Below are positions 38,501-49,857 of a DNA stretch of 64,000 bases, one piece after another. Each line of letters begins with the position of its first letter. Position 1 is the stretch's first letter. Made by a program: the position numbers and the translations under genes. The stretch lies in assembly GCA_013398955.1 (NCBI GenBank), contig VWPU01004175.1, forward strand, positions 123,189 to 187,188. The letters run 5' to 3'. This DNA comes from Callaeas wilsoni. Taxonomy: Eukaryota; Chordata; Aves; Passeriformes; Callaeidae. Below the pieces are notes generated by a model. The model was not told the origin of the DNA, searched no databases, and saw only the letters and a list, made by a program, of their open reading frames with translations.

Positions 38501-40112
38501 CATAAACTAGTGAATTATTTACTGGATATTTTCATCAGATTAGCAGCTGAAATACAAATATTACAAATGTAAAATTCTTTACATTGAGTCACGTTTTACA
38601 GTAGGAAATCACTAGCACTGAGAAACAAAAATTATGGAAAGATGCATTGACTAATTGATTGGAAGACAACGATTGGTCATGTAATGCTAAAATATGGATA
38701 AGGAAACCACATACTCATCAATTAATTAAAATATTGCAAAGCTGTTCCAATATATTATTCAATGGCAAAATAAATCAGGCCTATGCAATCACTCTAAATG
38801 GCCTTGGATATTATTATTAGGTTAGGTAGGATGTCCTTTTGCCATTTAGACGTGGCCTTTTGCCTTATGCAGAGCTGCATATTTCACCCCATTTAACAAA
38901 TAACCTGCTACATAATATATGATCTCTGTTGTAATTTTCTGTCACTTATGCCTGATTCACTCTTCCACACCTAGAATATTCTAAAGTGAGAAACAGTCAC
39001 TCATATACAGAACTTTAACTAATTAGTAACCATCACATTTTGTTTTATATTAAATACTGTACAGTCTTAAGGAGAGTGCATGATTTACTTTTTCATAAAT
39101 GACCTGTAATGCAAAAGTTCACACTCTAACAAGTTTTGTAGAGGGCAAAATTCTTCCTTCTAAAAATGGTGCGCCACTTGAAAAGATCATAAATAAACAC
39201 CCAAGAGAGTAACAGAATATGTAAAAATAATTATTTTTGCCTTGAATCCCTTGCAGAAGCTACAATGCATCTATTGTTAACACAAAAGGCACACTTGCAA
39301 AGCGAAAAGCAATAAAACTTAGGAATCACAGTTTCAAAAGTCTAAGAAAGAACAAAACTGAAGAACAATTGTCCAACCCTTAAAAGTGTTTTGTAGTGTA
39401 TCTGGAATTTCTCATTTCTCTTTTTTTGCAGAATTCTCAACAGTTATTTGTGGAAAAAAAAACATTAGAAAGAAGAGAAGAGAAGAGAGAAACTGGAAAA
39501 TGATTCATCATCCCCTGTATCAGCACATGTTCCCAGAGTAGCAAAGCGTTAACAGTCCTTTGTGTTTTTCTTCAGTTCAACTTTAGTTGAAACTGATGAA
39601 CAACAAGTCACTTGTTTTTGATACAATACTTATAACAGAAACATGGAAATGTTGGCTTTACACCTTCTCGTCTAGTTGTAGAACTGATCACAACTGTTTT
39701 CAAAATTAAATAAGGCTGAAAAAGCAGAGAAAGATTAAATGCGTGGTAGAAATATCTGGGAGGAACGCATTAAGTATTGTGCAAATTTTATGGGTGGCTT
39801 TTTCCCATTTGATATCAAAATTTGTCTCTATTAATCTAAGAGCCTCTTGTACCTCTTCTCCAAGAATTGTAGTACTCAGGTTTAGTGCTACTGGTTGCAG
39901 TAACATGGGAACCACTATAGTGTTTTATTTTTCTCCTGCAGCCACTATCAAAACCTTTAGTGGGAGATAAGTAATCCACAAATTACAGAGTGTTCTACAC
40001 AGAAGTTCATTCATTCTCCACGTTCATTTAAATGTTACCTCTTAGTTTGTCGGTTTATAAATTTCTAAACAAACAAAAAGTTTTAAATTTACTTCAGACA
40101 AACTATGGGTGA
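35511..40112. other. Unique AT-rich sequence with a short tandem repeat
   Basis: About 4.6 kb without a recognised gene. It contains the 23-bp tandem repeat at 37539-37592 and an (AGAAG)n purine tract at about 39471-39490. Confidence 0.5.
37539..37592. repeat. 23-bp tandem repeat, 2.3 copies
   Basis: The unit beginning CAGTTGCYGCTGATTTCTTG occupies 37539-37561 and 37562-37584 with two mismatches, and an 8-base start of a third copy follows at 37585-37592. It is a local slippage duplication with no known function. Confidence 0.92.
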
Positions 40113-40117
40113 CACCA

Positions 40118-40342
40118 TGTGTTGGTTTGGATATAAATTTAGGAGGAAATAATTTGAGAGGGGTGTTTTATTTTTTTTCTCTCTCCTGCCTGCTAGGTAA
40201 GTAGGTTTTGGTAGTATTTTTTTTAATGGGTTTGGGAAAATAATTTCTTGAATGAAAGTGAAAAAAAAAATCTATTTATTTAATAAACAGAGTTTTTTGT
40301 TGTAATAGGGTAAAGAAAAGAAATGTTTAAAACAATTAAAAA
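40118..40342 (-). repeat. Outer R-U5-like copy, C-to-T hypermutated
   Basis: Aligned without ambiguity to 40343-40539 over 197 bases with one extra A. Of 33 substitutions relative to the inner copy, 28 are C to T on the plus strand. The rest are one each of A-T, G-T, A-G, T-C and C-A, and no G to A is seen. Only one affected C is in a CpG (40457), so methyl-CpG decay does not explain it. The last 27 bases (40316-40342) match less well and replace a C-run by A-rich sequence, so the copies part there. In the element's sense the change is G to A. Confidence 0.9.
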
Positions 40343-40567
40343 TGTGTTGGTTTGGACATAAATCAAGGAGGAAACAACTGGAGAGGGGTGTCTTACTCTT
40401 TCTCTCTCTCCTGCCTGCCAGGTAAGCAGGCCCTGGCAGCACTTCTCTCATGGGTTCGGGAAAATAATTTCTCAAATGAAAGTGAAAAAAAAAACTTATT
40501 TATTTAATAAACAGAGTCCCCTGCTGTCACAGGGTAAAGAAAATACATATTTAAACCCCCTCCCCGT
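40343..40567 (-). repeat. Inner R-U5-like copy, apparently unedited
   Basis: The reference member of the tandem pair, starting TGTGTTGGTTTGG like the outer copy. It keeps 39 C residues over 40343-40539, against 10 shared with the outer copy. It includes a 10-base A tract and the antisense polyadenylation signal. It continues without a break into the rest of the LTR (C-run at 40556-40564), so it is the original LTR end. Confidence 0.88.
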
Positions 40568-41009
40568 CTTTTAAAAGAGGATTATGGATTTTAGAGTTTT
40601 TTCTGTAGGTAAAACCTGCAGTCCTGAGCTGGGCCGGGCCGGCCAGGCAGGGTCCGACGATCCCCCTTGGAGGGTCCTGCCGAGCAGGTCTGGAGATGGT
40701 AGCTGGTCTCACATGAAAAGCAAGCTAAAAATAGTTTAAAAAAGAAAAGAAGCCGCTGAGGCAGATTACAGTTCCTTCTCCACTGAAAGCCAAAGAGACT
40801 AGAGAGTAAAAGTCCTCTAACCAACAAACGTTGTTAGAATCGGGAGAGAAAAGAATGCAAAACACTTTACTTGCAAGGTCAAGTTAGCCGTTTTGAAGAG
40901 TTCTCTCGGCTTCTCTCTCTGTCTTTCTTTTGTAATTTAAAGGTACGCTAGAAATCAAGCAGGCGATGGGGAATACAGTATGGTCATAGAATCACCCCAA
41001 GACACACCA

Positions 41010-43179
41010 GTATACATCCATACAACCACTGTTCACCTCTTTCTCTGTCTGAATATGTTGAGATGTATCAATTTTTTTAAAAAAGCCAATTTCCCTTCTT
41101 TAATAGTATTTTGCGATAGTGAATGAAATAATTTTATTGGGAAATGAGCAATCAAAATGGCTGGGTTTAATTATTAAATGTGTTTTGTTTCATTTAAGAA
41201 ACATTTTATTATTCTTACACAATATCAATCATTCTCATTCAGAAAAATGATGGAATACTACTAAATCTTCATGCAAAAATAAATTTTATTACTTCTTTGC
41301 AATAGGCATCTTGAACTGAAAGGTGAATCCCGCTTGTTATCTAAACTCTTGGTCAGATCTTTTAGTCCCCCAGATGAAGTCAGTTACAGTCCATTGAAGT
41401 GAAGTCAAATATATACATAGAATACAGCTATCCAAACAATATCAAAAACCATGTAAGTTATTAGAATTCTTGTCATCAAACCACTAAATACAATTTATTA
41501 AATGCATGAGAACTATTAAATGTATTCTTATTATCACTGATTTGATAAATGTTTTTGAGGAGATTTTTCCTCATCAATGTTTTAGTAAGTTTACCTTTCC
41601 TCACATCCTTATTTAAATCTACTTCACCATACTATTTGAATAGGGGAGGAGTTGTATAGATTCTGTTACTGAAGTACATAAATATTTGGTTTCATTCAGA
41701 ATTTGAAATAAACTTGAATATTCCATGAAATTAAAGATCAAAATCATAGTAAAAAACATTTCACGTCATTATGATTCTTTCTCAGTGTTGACAATTTGTT
41801 TTCTTGTATTTTAACAAAGAGTAGTCTAACTGAAAAGAAAATTGGAAATAAAAATCAAAACATTCAGCACAAGTAATATCAAAACCCATCACATTCAGTC
41901 AGTGATGAAGGTTTCCACCTTTCTTTTCTTGTGTGTATTTTTTTTAGAAAGAAAACATAATCAACATAATCAACAGCATTTTAGGAAGTCCCAAGCATTG
42001 TCCCAAAGTCTTGCCTTTTTATTTTATTTTCTTTTCCTTTTTTCCCTCCCCCTCAGTTGCCTAGAGAGGAGATGAATTCCCAGTCTGAATTATGCAGATG
42101 CACTCTGCCAACATTTAAGAAAAACTTGTGGAATGATGTTGCCTAACAGAAAATCCAGTGAGGACTCAGTTACTTGGTAGTCAAGAGAAGTTTCTTATCT
42201 AGCTATCTCTTACTTTTATTACTGTAATAATTTTAAATTCAATTTTAACACACATTCAGTTGTCTTATTTTTTAAGGGAGACAAAGCAACATTTTATAGT
42301 GAAATCATACTGACTAAAAGCCATATTACTAAACTGAGATATTGCATTTGAATTTTTTCAGTAGAAATTGGTGAACTGCACATTTAAAGTAAGTTTGATA
42401 CTGCTCAAGATATTTTCTATTTTTATTTGTTAGTTAATTATCAGGTAAATTGTACTTCGTTGTATAAAGCCTTAGACCTGCAGCCAGCAAGAAATTCCAA
42501 GGGCAAAACTGGATATTGTCTAAAGTTTAGATACTATAAGAGAACCTGTAGATAGTAATCTACATATTTGGGCTGAGTAGAATTTGCATTTATCTGTTTC
42601 AGCCCAAATCCATCATCATTTCCACATCACTAAGCACTGAGAAAGCTGCTATTACATGAGTGAAAGCACAGAGATAATATTTAGCCTCCTAATATTATTT
42701 CCTCCTGTATTTTTCAGGTGGTTTTCCTTTCATCTGTTGTTTTTTTTTTTTTTTTTCCTAAATTTCCTGTATCTAACTGTAAAATGCACCGATTTGTCTG
42801 TTTTGGCCTCCATCTGCTGCTCCTGAGGATGTGGTGTTACGTGCACAGTCCCTGCGCAGATGTATCAGACACTCTAAAAGTGTTAGTAGTGCAAGGACCT
42901 TATCTTGCTCTTGTTTAGGCAAGTAATTCAAGCCCTTGGTGTCTGAATCTGAAAATTAACTCAGTTTTGCTTGAGATAATACTTGATTTTCAGGTTTCTG
43001 GCTGCAAAGACATGGTCCTGAATTAAACTTTAATTCCCAATCAAGATAACCCAAAATTTCTTTGAAATACTAAATGTCTTAAAAATTCCTTTAACTTAAA
43101 CACTTCTCTTCATCAAATGACTAAGGGGTCAGCCTTCTAGGGATGTACCCACCTAGGACACACTCAGTCTTACTCTTTT
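41010..43179. other. Unique AT-rich sequence
   Basis: No gene or repeat family is recognised. A 17-base T tract lies at 42740-42756, without an antisense AATAAA near it. Confidence 0.5.
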
Positions 43180-43345
43180 TATTGAGAAAAGATATTTTAA
43201 AAGACAGGATGGCTTCCGTTCCAGCTCCATAATTGTTGCAGTTGCCCTTTTCTGTGCCCTTTCTAACGCCACTCTGTCTTCTTTGAAATGCAGAGAAAAT
43301 ACAGCTGCGCAGTAGCAAAGATGTATACAGTCCAAGACTTTGTAC
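43180..43345 (-). mobile_element. CR1 LINE ORF2 C-terminal fragment
   Basis: On the minus strand, one open frame reads ...HLCYC... then FKEDRVALERAQKRAT (about 43300-43240), matching the conserved segment near the end of CR1 ORF2 (HLEYC...LERVQRRAT type). It is a short, old copy lying head-to-head with the plus-strand CR1 that starts at about 43340. Confidence 0.72.
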
Positions 43346-44284
43346 AGGAGCAAATCATCTTCAGTGCCATCATGTGGCATGAAAAGGACAATGAGAGGAT
43401 CAGGCACAGCCAGAATGGGTTTATTGAAGGCAGGTCTTGTTTGATCACCCTGATGTCCTTCTATGACAGGGTAACACATTTAGTGGATCAGGGAAAGGCT
43501 GTGAATATTGTCTCTCTAGACTTCAGTAAAGCCTTTGACACTTTCTCTTGGAGAAGATAGCTACCATGGTTTGGGCAGGTGACTGTTCACTACATAAAAA
43601 CTGCCTGCGTGGTCTGTCAAAGGAGTGGTGGTGAATGGAATTAAATCCACTTGGTGCCTAGTCACAAGTGGTGCTCCCCAGGGCTCAGTACTAGGGCCGG
43701 GTCTGTTAAAGAGCTTTATCAGTGATTTGGATGTGGCAATTGAGTGTACCCTCAGTAAGTTCACAGATGACAACAAGTTGGGCAGGAGTTGATCTTCTGG
43801 AGGTCAGGAAGTCTCTGCACAAGGCCCTGTACAGTCTGGATTGATAGGCTGAGGTCAGTGGTACAAGGTTCAACAAGGCCAAGTGCCGGCTCCTGCCCTT
43901 GGGTCACAACAACCCTGTGCAGTGCTACAGGCTGGGGGCAGAGTGGCTGGAACCTTGTCCAGTGGAAAAGGACCTGGGGGTGCTGGTCAGCAGCAGCTGA
44001 ACATGAGCCAGGGTGTGCCCAGTTGGCCAAGAGGGCCAATGGCATCCTGGCCTGTATCAGAAAAGGAGTGGCCAGCAGGACCAGGGCAGGGATTTCACCT
44101 CAGCATTGTGATTGTGCTCAGCACTGATGAGGCCACACCTCAAACATTGTTTTCAGTTTTGCAGGTAAAGACATATACATATGATGCTTAAGGACATGGA
44201 TTAGTGGAGATCTTGGCAGTCCTGGGTTAATGGTTAGACTCTGATCTTAGAGGGCTTTTTCAACCTAAATGATTCTATTATTTT
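43340..44284 (+). mobile_element. CR1 LINE with RT domain, internally deleted
   Basis: Plus-strand CR1 ORF2 remnant. NGFIEGRSCLITLMSFYD (about 43415) leads to LDFSKAFD (about 43520), then a frameshift and stop. Next come a [13 protein letters not shown] segment (about 43670), ISDLD, and the catalytic region with FTDDN where FADDT is usual (about 43760). The connection domain follows to about 44160. It then jumps to the 3' end ('gggttaatggttagactc' near 44225) and finishes GATTCTATTA at 44271-44280. Several frameshifts and stops make it a pseudogene of a non-LTR retrotransposon. Confidence 0.95.
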
Positions 44285-44439
44285 CTAAGATAACACTTTC
44301 CATCCCTTTGTGATGGTGCTTAAGAATTTTTTTTTAAATTCTTTTATTGCATAATGAGCTGATGTTTCTAGAAAAGAGTGACTTTGACTTCAATATTTCT
44401 ATTCTAGGTTGTGACCGCCAATTCAGAGTTGAGAAGATG

Positions 44440-45210
44440 TGATTTAGAAATATTTTCCCATGACATATTGTCCTACATTTATTTACATTTAAACTCAAGC
44501 ATTTGGTGTCACCTGAAAACTTAAAGTTTTGACTGCAGACTTCAAGTCATTGATGAAAATGTTGAATGAAACTAATCCTCACACTGATTAATGGAGAATC
44601 TATTGCTGATCCTTTTCCACCAAAAAAGTGAGCTTGCTTTTCCCTCTTTAACCTCATTTCAAACCAGAAAAACAGCTTTTCCTGTTGCAGCTTGTTTTTG
44701 TTACTGAATTTTATTTAGAGAATTTTTCAAATTCCATATATATGTCATCATCCTCTCTTTCTTATCAGTTTGGTCTTCCAAACCTCCTCAAATAACAGCA
44801 GGGTTTTTGAGGGTGATTTCCTCTTTCAGTTTCTTTCTTAACAAGGAAGAATCCTTTCTGATTCTTTCCTAGCAGACTATATTTATCCATGTTTTCATTA
44901 TTTCAGTGGCTGTAACTTTTATTACTGACTCTGCCAGATGGGTACTCAGGAAAGAAGCCAGGTTCATATATCTGCACTTCCTAGGATTCCCCTCAGAGCC
45001 CTGTCCATACCTGTGAGTTACATTGGTGACCTGCCAGTCCTCTGGCACAGCTGCAGTTTGTGATGATGTCTTACACATTTTGACTTCTGCTTCTACAACT
45101 TCACACTTGGGTTCCTTCAAAACTCTGTGGTGAACGTCAGGAACTCCTCGTTACACATTAACAAGTATCAGGTATGGAAATCCCCCAACACCTAGCTGTC
45201 TGCCTGGGTT
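44440..45210 (-). mobile_element. Ancient CR1-like LINE, RT region
   Basis: Minus-strand sequence whose translation keeps scattered RT landmarks. VPEDWQVTNVTH near 45045 corresponds to the fingers motif (PEDW+..N+TPIFKK type). About 480 bases further on, near 44570-44500, lie antisense words of the segment that precedes the catalytic aspartates. The spacing fits an undeleted RT core. It is far more decayed than the other CR1 copies here, so much older. It may belong to an L3/CR1 lineage shared with other reptiles. Confidence 0.62.
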
Positions 45211-45229
45211 TTATTTCAAATATTCCTCT

Positions 45230-45700
45230 GTTACCTTTTAGTTTAAATGCTAGCAGCCTTGTTCCACTGTGATTAAGGGGAAAGTTTTTCTTCCTGTGTA
45301 GGTTATTTTGTTTCTCTTCCTAACATCCTAAGTGCTTCATCTCTCTAGCACAATCTCATTGATTCATTGAGACATTTGATTCCTCCTCTCAGCTTCCTGA
45401 GCCTCACGTACGGGACTAGAACTATTTCACAGAACCCTATGGTGGAGCTCAAGGATGTTGATCTCCTGGGTTGGAGTCCAAGTTTAGCCTCTAAAATGTT
45501 TTTCTGTGCTCCCCTATATCATTAACAATAAGGACTACAGAGCATAATCCCTAGCTGCTTTTCTGAACATCTTGTGAAGTTCACTGCATTTTCACGCAGC
45601 AGGTGAACCACCATCCAGTTTTCTGAGACATTACAAATGCATCTGTCTATACCTAATAGTCAAGTCTCCCACTACCATCACCCACTTGAAAGTACTTTTC
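45230..45700 (-). mobile_element. Possible ORF1 (esterase-like) part of the ancient CR1
   Basis: Immediately upstream, in minus sense, of the RT remnant. Words such as 'gcatctgtctatacctaa' and 'agtctcccactaccatca' (45640-45680) resemble the antisense of the esterase-type ORF1 found in CR1 elements. If right, the endonuclease part between ORF1 and RT has been deleted. This is low-to-moderate confidence, by eye. Confidence 0.4.
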
Positions 45701-48700
45701 TGATATGAGAGGATCCCCTGTGTAATAAAAGCCACACCAGTCCTAAGAGCAGAGACAGGAATAATTATGCTTTAATCAGTCAGAATTAGGGAATTTCTCA
45801 CAATTAGTTTTCTGATCAGTGAAACTTTCATGCAAAATACCATGACAATGAACTTTTAACAAAAAAATTAACTCTGTTCCAGCCAGACCCAGTACAAATA
45901 TAACTACATATATATGTAAGTATATCTATATACATATGTATGTATATCAAGAAGTGTATACATTAAAAAATGTTCAAGTTTATATAATAGTAAAAAATAC
46001 TGTGATATATGTGGGAAGTCATACAGTTTGTGATATTTTTTGACTGGAATTCAGAATAGTTTATGAGATATTATTTATATAAAGAATATCTTATGCTTAT
46101 GAGCATTTATATGCTTGTAAGAATACTTATTAGAAACAAAAATTTCACAATAATGTGTCTCTACAAGAGTAAGCACTTACCTCAATGAATTAAATTTCTC
46201 TTCCTTCTATATCCATAGCCGTGAAAGTTGTGTTCATCAAGTCATGAATATATAACACATTGTCATGGGTGTCAGTAAATGGAATGGTTCAAGACTGCTC
46301 TCATACTAAAATATATGCACATTACATTTTTATAAATCGTTCATATATTTCAAAGTGAAAGCTATTCGTAAGTAACTCTTTAGCAAAATGAAAGCTAAAT
46401 TCATCAAATGTGTTCCTTTCTCTGTGAACAATCCCCTGAGTTTTAGAAAGATGAAACCACCATTTCTTTGTACCAGATTTCTCTGTCTTGGGTTACCTAA
46501 ATCTAAAGGATAGTAGAAATAATGTGTATGACTTCCTTTTAAAGTTGCTTAATATAAAAGTAGCAGTTGCTAAGTCCCAGTGCTTTTTCAGTGCAATTTA
46601 CAGATCCTAATGAATTCTTATCTAGCACAAATGTGATTAGAAATGCACTAGGTAAAGGAGATTGATCTTTGCAATAGTTAATGAAATTGAGCTGAAGAAT
46701 AGAAAAAAAAAAATGCTGCAGATCCAGTTTTTACGGCCCAGAGTGTTGTTCACCCTTGAAAGTCCATCTCATTTACCATGCAAATGACTGGTGTAGTATC
46801 ATGAACAACCTTTATCTGGGAAGAAAGGTTATGAAGATCAGGATGCAATGAGAATTTGGGATGTTTCCACAACTCTTCAGCATGCTCTTATTACTAATTT
46901 GTAATTCAACAAACTACCTTTTATGAATGTTAACATAGTTGTATTTCCAAAATTCTTAACTTTTGTTTTATTGTCAAAGACATTTATATCTAGTCGAGAT
47001 TGGCTAATGATCCAGCTAAAGGCAGCATTAAAAATCAAATTTCAATACATGTAAAAAACAACTGCAAATAAAAAAGAAATCAAAAAGCAAAATTATATAT
47101 AGCAATATTATAATTCATCTCTGATAAAGTAAACCCCTTGTACATGTTCCAGAATTAGAGGCAGAAAACAAGCAAACAAGAAAAAGTGGTGTACTAGAGG
47201 GGAAAAATAATGTCTCACAACAATTTATTTGGCAATCGATAGAGAGCATAGACCTTACCCTGTTTTAACAACTAATGAAATATTAGTTTAAAGTGCCTAG
47301 AGACATAGACATTTCAAATGCTACCACAGTTGCCAAGAAGCAGAGGTTTTTGCATTTGTAAGGTTGTTCCTTGAAATAGAGAGGTGGTTTTAAGGCAGTA
47401 ATTCATTCAAGGGGTTCACTGGTCACCATAACTCATGAAAATTTAGGAATGTCAGATGTTTGTGAGATAAATTGCTTCCTTACAGCAATCTCAAATTATA
47501 TGTTATAGATATCCTAAATTAAAGAAAACCACAATTAAGAGTAAGAACAAATTATTAGTGTAGATCCTGTTGTATTTATAATTCTGAATACTGTACTAAT
47601 TTCATATGAACAGAAATAGGACAGGAAAAACTCTGTCTTTTAACTGATCTAAAACTGCTTACTCTTTTTTTTTTCTTTTTAAGTCTGGATTTCGTTATGC
47701 TTCCTCTGTCTATTGATTTGATGGATTATTTCAGTCATAGATTTTTTTTGCATGTGTGTATTTTGCAAATTCTTGGCAGTAGAGAAGGGCAATGAAGCTG
47801 AGGTTAATTATATTAATTTCCCTTAAAGATTTTTAAAGTAGCAAGACTGCTGTAAAGCGGTCTTTGTGTTGTAGTGAACCTGTCCTAATGCAACTGACCT
47901 TTGTAACTTCCTGAAGACTGTCCACACTGAGACTGACAGATCCTTCTGGGACTCCATAATACTGTGAACATATGAACTACAAACAACAACATCCAGACAG
48001 AGTTTGGCTTTCAGAAGAATTAATGTATACACCCCAAACCAAACCCACAGATTTCAGAATAAATAATTTGTCTCTTGGTTTTGAGCTGTTGCTCACCAGA
48101 GTTTAGGGGTGAGAGGCTGATGTTATGTGCTTACTCACCTCTGATGCATTCTGTGGAGCTGTCTCTGACTATACCATATAAGTTTCTCACTGTGTGTTTA
48201 TTAGGTTTTGACTGAAAGACTTTTGAAAGAGCCTATGAATCCCCTGACACCCAAGGAGATATCTGGGAATCAGATGAAAGCCTGGTCTATCCATCTGGAG
48301 GTGTTGCTCCTCTCCACTGGCCTTCATCCAGCAATGCTGTTTCCTGGCAGTTTAACTCCAAAAATTATGCTACCATAAGAAGTATTTATATTGTGTAGGA
48401 CTGGGGGTGCTGATAAAATAGTACAGCTTGAATATTTTTGTTACTTTAAAATTTGGGCTCAAGATAGATTGTGAACAATGTATGCTCTCAATTTAAAATA
48501 TTAATTTTCCTCTTCCCATGCTAACTATGCAGCGACAAGGATCAAATGAAATAATGTCAGCATATATCCCTCACTCTTAAAAGATTCTCCCCATCTCAAT
48601 TACGTATTTCTGTGAAAGAAATTATATCTTTCTAAATCAGGAGGACTATTTCACATGCTATATAGGGTAGGAAAAGAATCTTTCTTAATTTTTTTTTTTT

Positions 48701-49835
48701 GGTTTGGGTGGCTGAATTGTACTCTTGAATGTGTCTCATCCATTTGGTTATTTGGTCCCATCACTTTGATGCACGCTATCTTTTCATTATAGGCACATTA
48801 ATTACATTTTGTTTCTCCATCTTGTTTTCAAACAAACAAAAGACCCTCTTGAAAATTATTGTTGTTGGCAGAGTTTTGCCTAAAAAAAAAGATACCTTCT
48901 AATCAGAAAATGCTGCATTTTTCTGTGAAAATCTTCTCATCACAGCAGGGGCTTTTGTGTTGTTAAAAGGAGGAAAGAAGGAGTTATGGATGCTTTACAG
49001 TTTTCTTATGTTGGAACACACATGCTATTTAAATCAAAATAAATTTTGATTTTTGCGCGACAATTATGTCACCGTAGTAACTTGCATAAACTGTTCAGAT
49101 TTCAGTGGGCTAAAGTACTTTCTATATTGCAAAAAACAATTATGATGATACAATGAACAACATGGGTGAAATGTTTACACCTATGCTCACAGAAATAGGT
49201 TGTGGAGAAGCTTTTGTAGTAAAAGAATAACAGTAGTCAGAGTGGCTACTCTGAGTGTTCTACAAATCAAGGCATTTGTGTCAATGCGCGTCTATTCCAT
49301 TCAAAAGTCCATCAAATGCATCACACAAACAAATCCAGTTATGGTTACTCCCCAGAAGAAGTGTATAAAGCAGAGTCTAAATTTGTTTCATTTAAATTTA
49401 TGCTTTTGATGTAGGATCTGTGGGGCTGTTTTTCTCATCCCATAATCAGTGGGGACCTCAGGTCTTACTTCTTCTCTGGAGAGTCTTTGTAGCCTAAGGG
49501 AAGGCTACTCATAAATCTAATGCCTCAGATCCCTAAAGATTGGTGGGATGAATCTGGACCTTGGATTTGGCAGTTAGGATTGTCAGTATTATACGACAAC
49601 GCTGTGCAGGATTAGGCTCTCAGCTTTACCCTATGTGAAGTCAGTGGAGCTCCATATGCTTATACCAGTTTGGCCACAGGCAAACTATTTAAAACTGGGG
49701 CCTGAATGTTATTCTGTCTCAAAACAGTGGGGCTCTGTGTTGGTTCATTAGCTCACGATGTGCTGCCAGTTTGAGGATAGGGTTTTAATTTGAACTTATT
49801 TACAAGGTAAATTGCTTCTGGAAGTATTGTTCTTC
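45701..49835. other. Unique AT-rich sequence with simple repeats
   Basis: An imperfect (TA)/(TATG) run occupies about 45907-45948. A stretch near 49640-49690 ('gaagtcagtggagctcc') resembles an old amniote interspersed repeat, but too weakly to name. No gene is recognised. Confidence 0.5.
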
Positions 49836-49857
49836 TTTTTTTTTTTTTTTTTTTTTT
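49836..49857 (-). repeat. T22 tract, possible antisense poly(A) tail
   Basis: A pure run of 22 T. On the minus strand an AATAAA hexamer (TTTATT on plus at about 49871-49876) lies about 13-18 bases before the A-run, the arrangement of a polyadenylated transcript copied into the genome. No target-site duplication was found by eye and the adjoining sequence is not recognised, so a simple homopolymer remains possible. Confidence 0.6.

Larger units (their letters stand above)
40118..41004 (-). mobile_element. Compound solo LTR with tandemly repeated 3' end
   Basis: An LTR insertion on the minus strand. In sense it starts TGTCTTGGGGTG at 41004 and ends ...CCAACACA at 40118. A perfect 5-bp duplication CACCA flanks the whole unit at 40113-40117 and 41005-41009, so both tandem copies lie inside one insertion. 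Polyadenylation signals (TTTATT on the plus strand) lie at 40499-40504 and again at 40275-40280. Sense order is U3 (41004 to about 40545), a first R-U5-like segment (about 40540-40343), then a second one (40342-40118). A GC-rich patch at 40630-40690 lies in U3. No gag, pol or env sequence is present. Confidence 0.85.

Noticed and set aside
40343..41006. Inner LTR alone as a separate insertion next to an older LTR end
   Set aside because: It has TGTGT/ACACA termini, but its flanks (AAAAA and CCAGT) do not match, whereas the larger 40118-41004 unit is flanked by perfect CACCA.
43288..43560. 90-codon frame with RT motifs as a host gene
   Set aside because: It is the CR1 ORF2 remnant: the GFIEGRSC and LDFSKAFD motifs, and the flanking sequence continues as CR1 to 44284.
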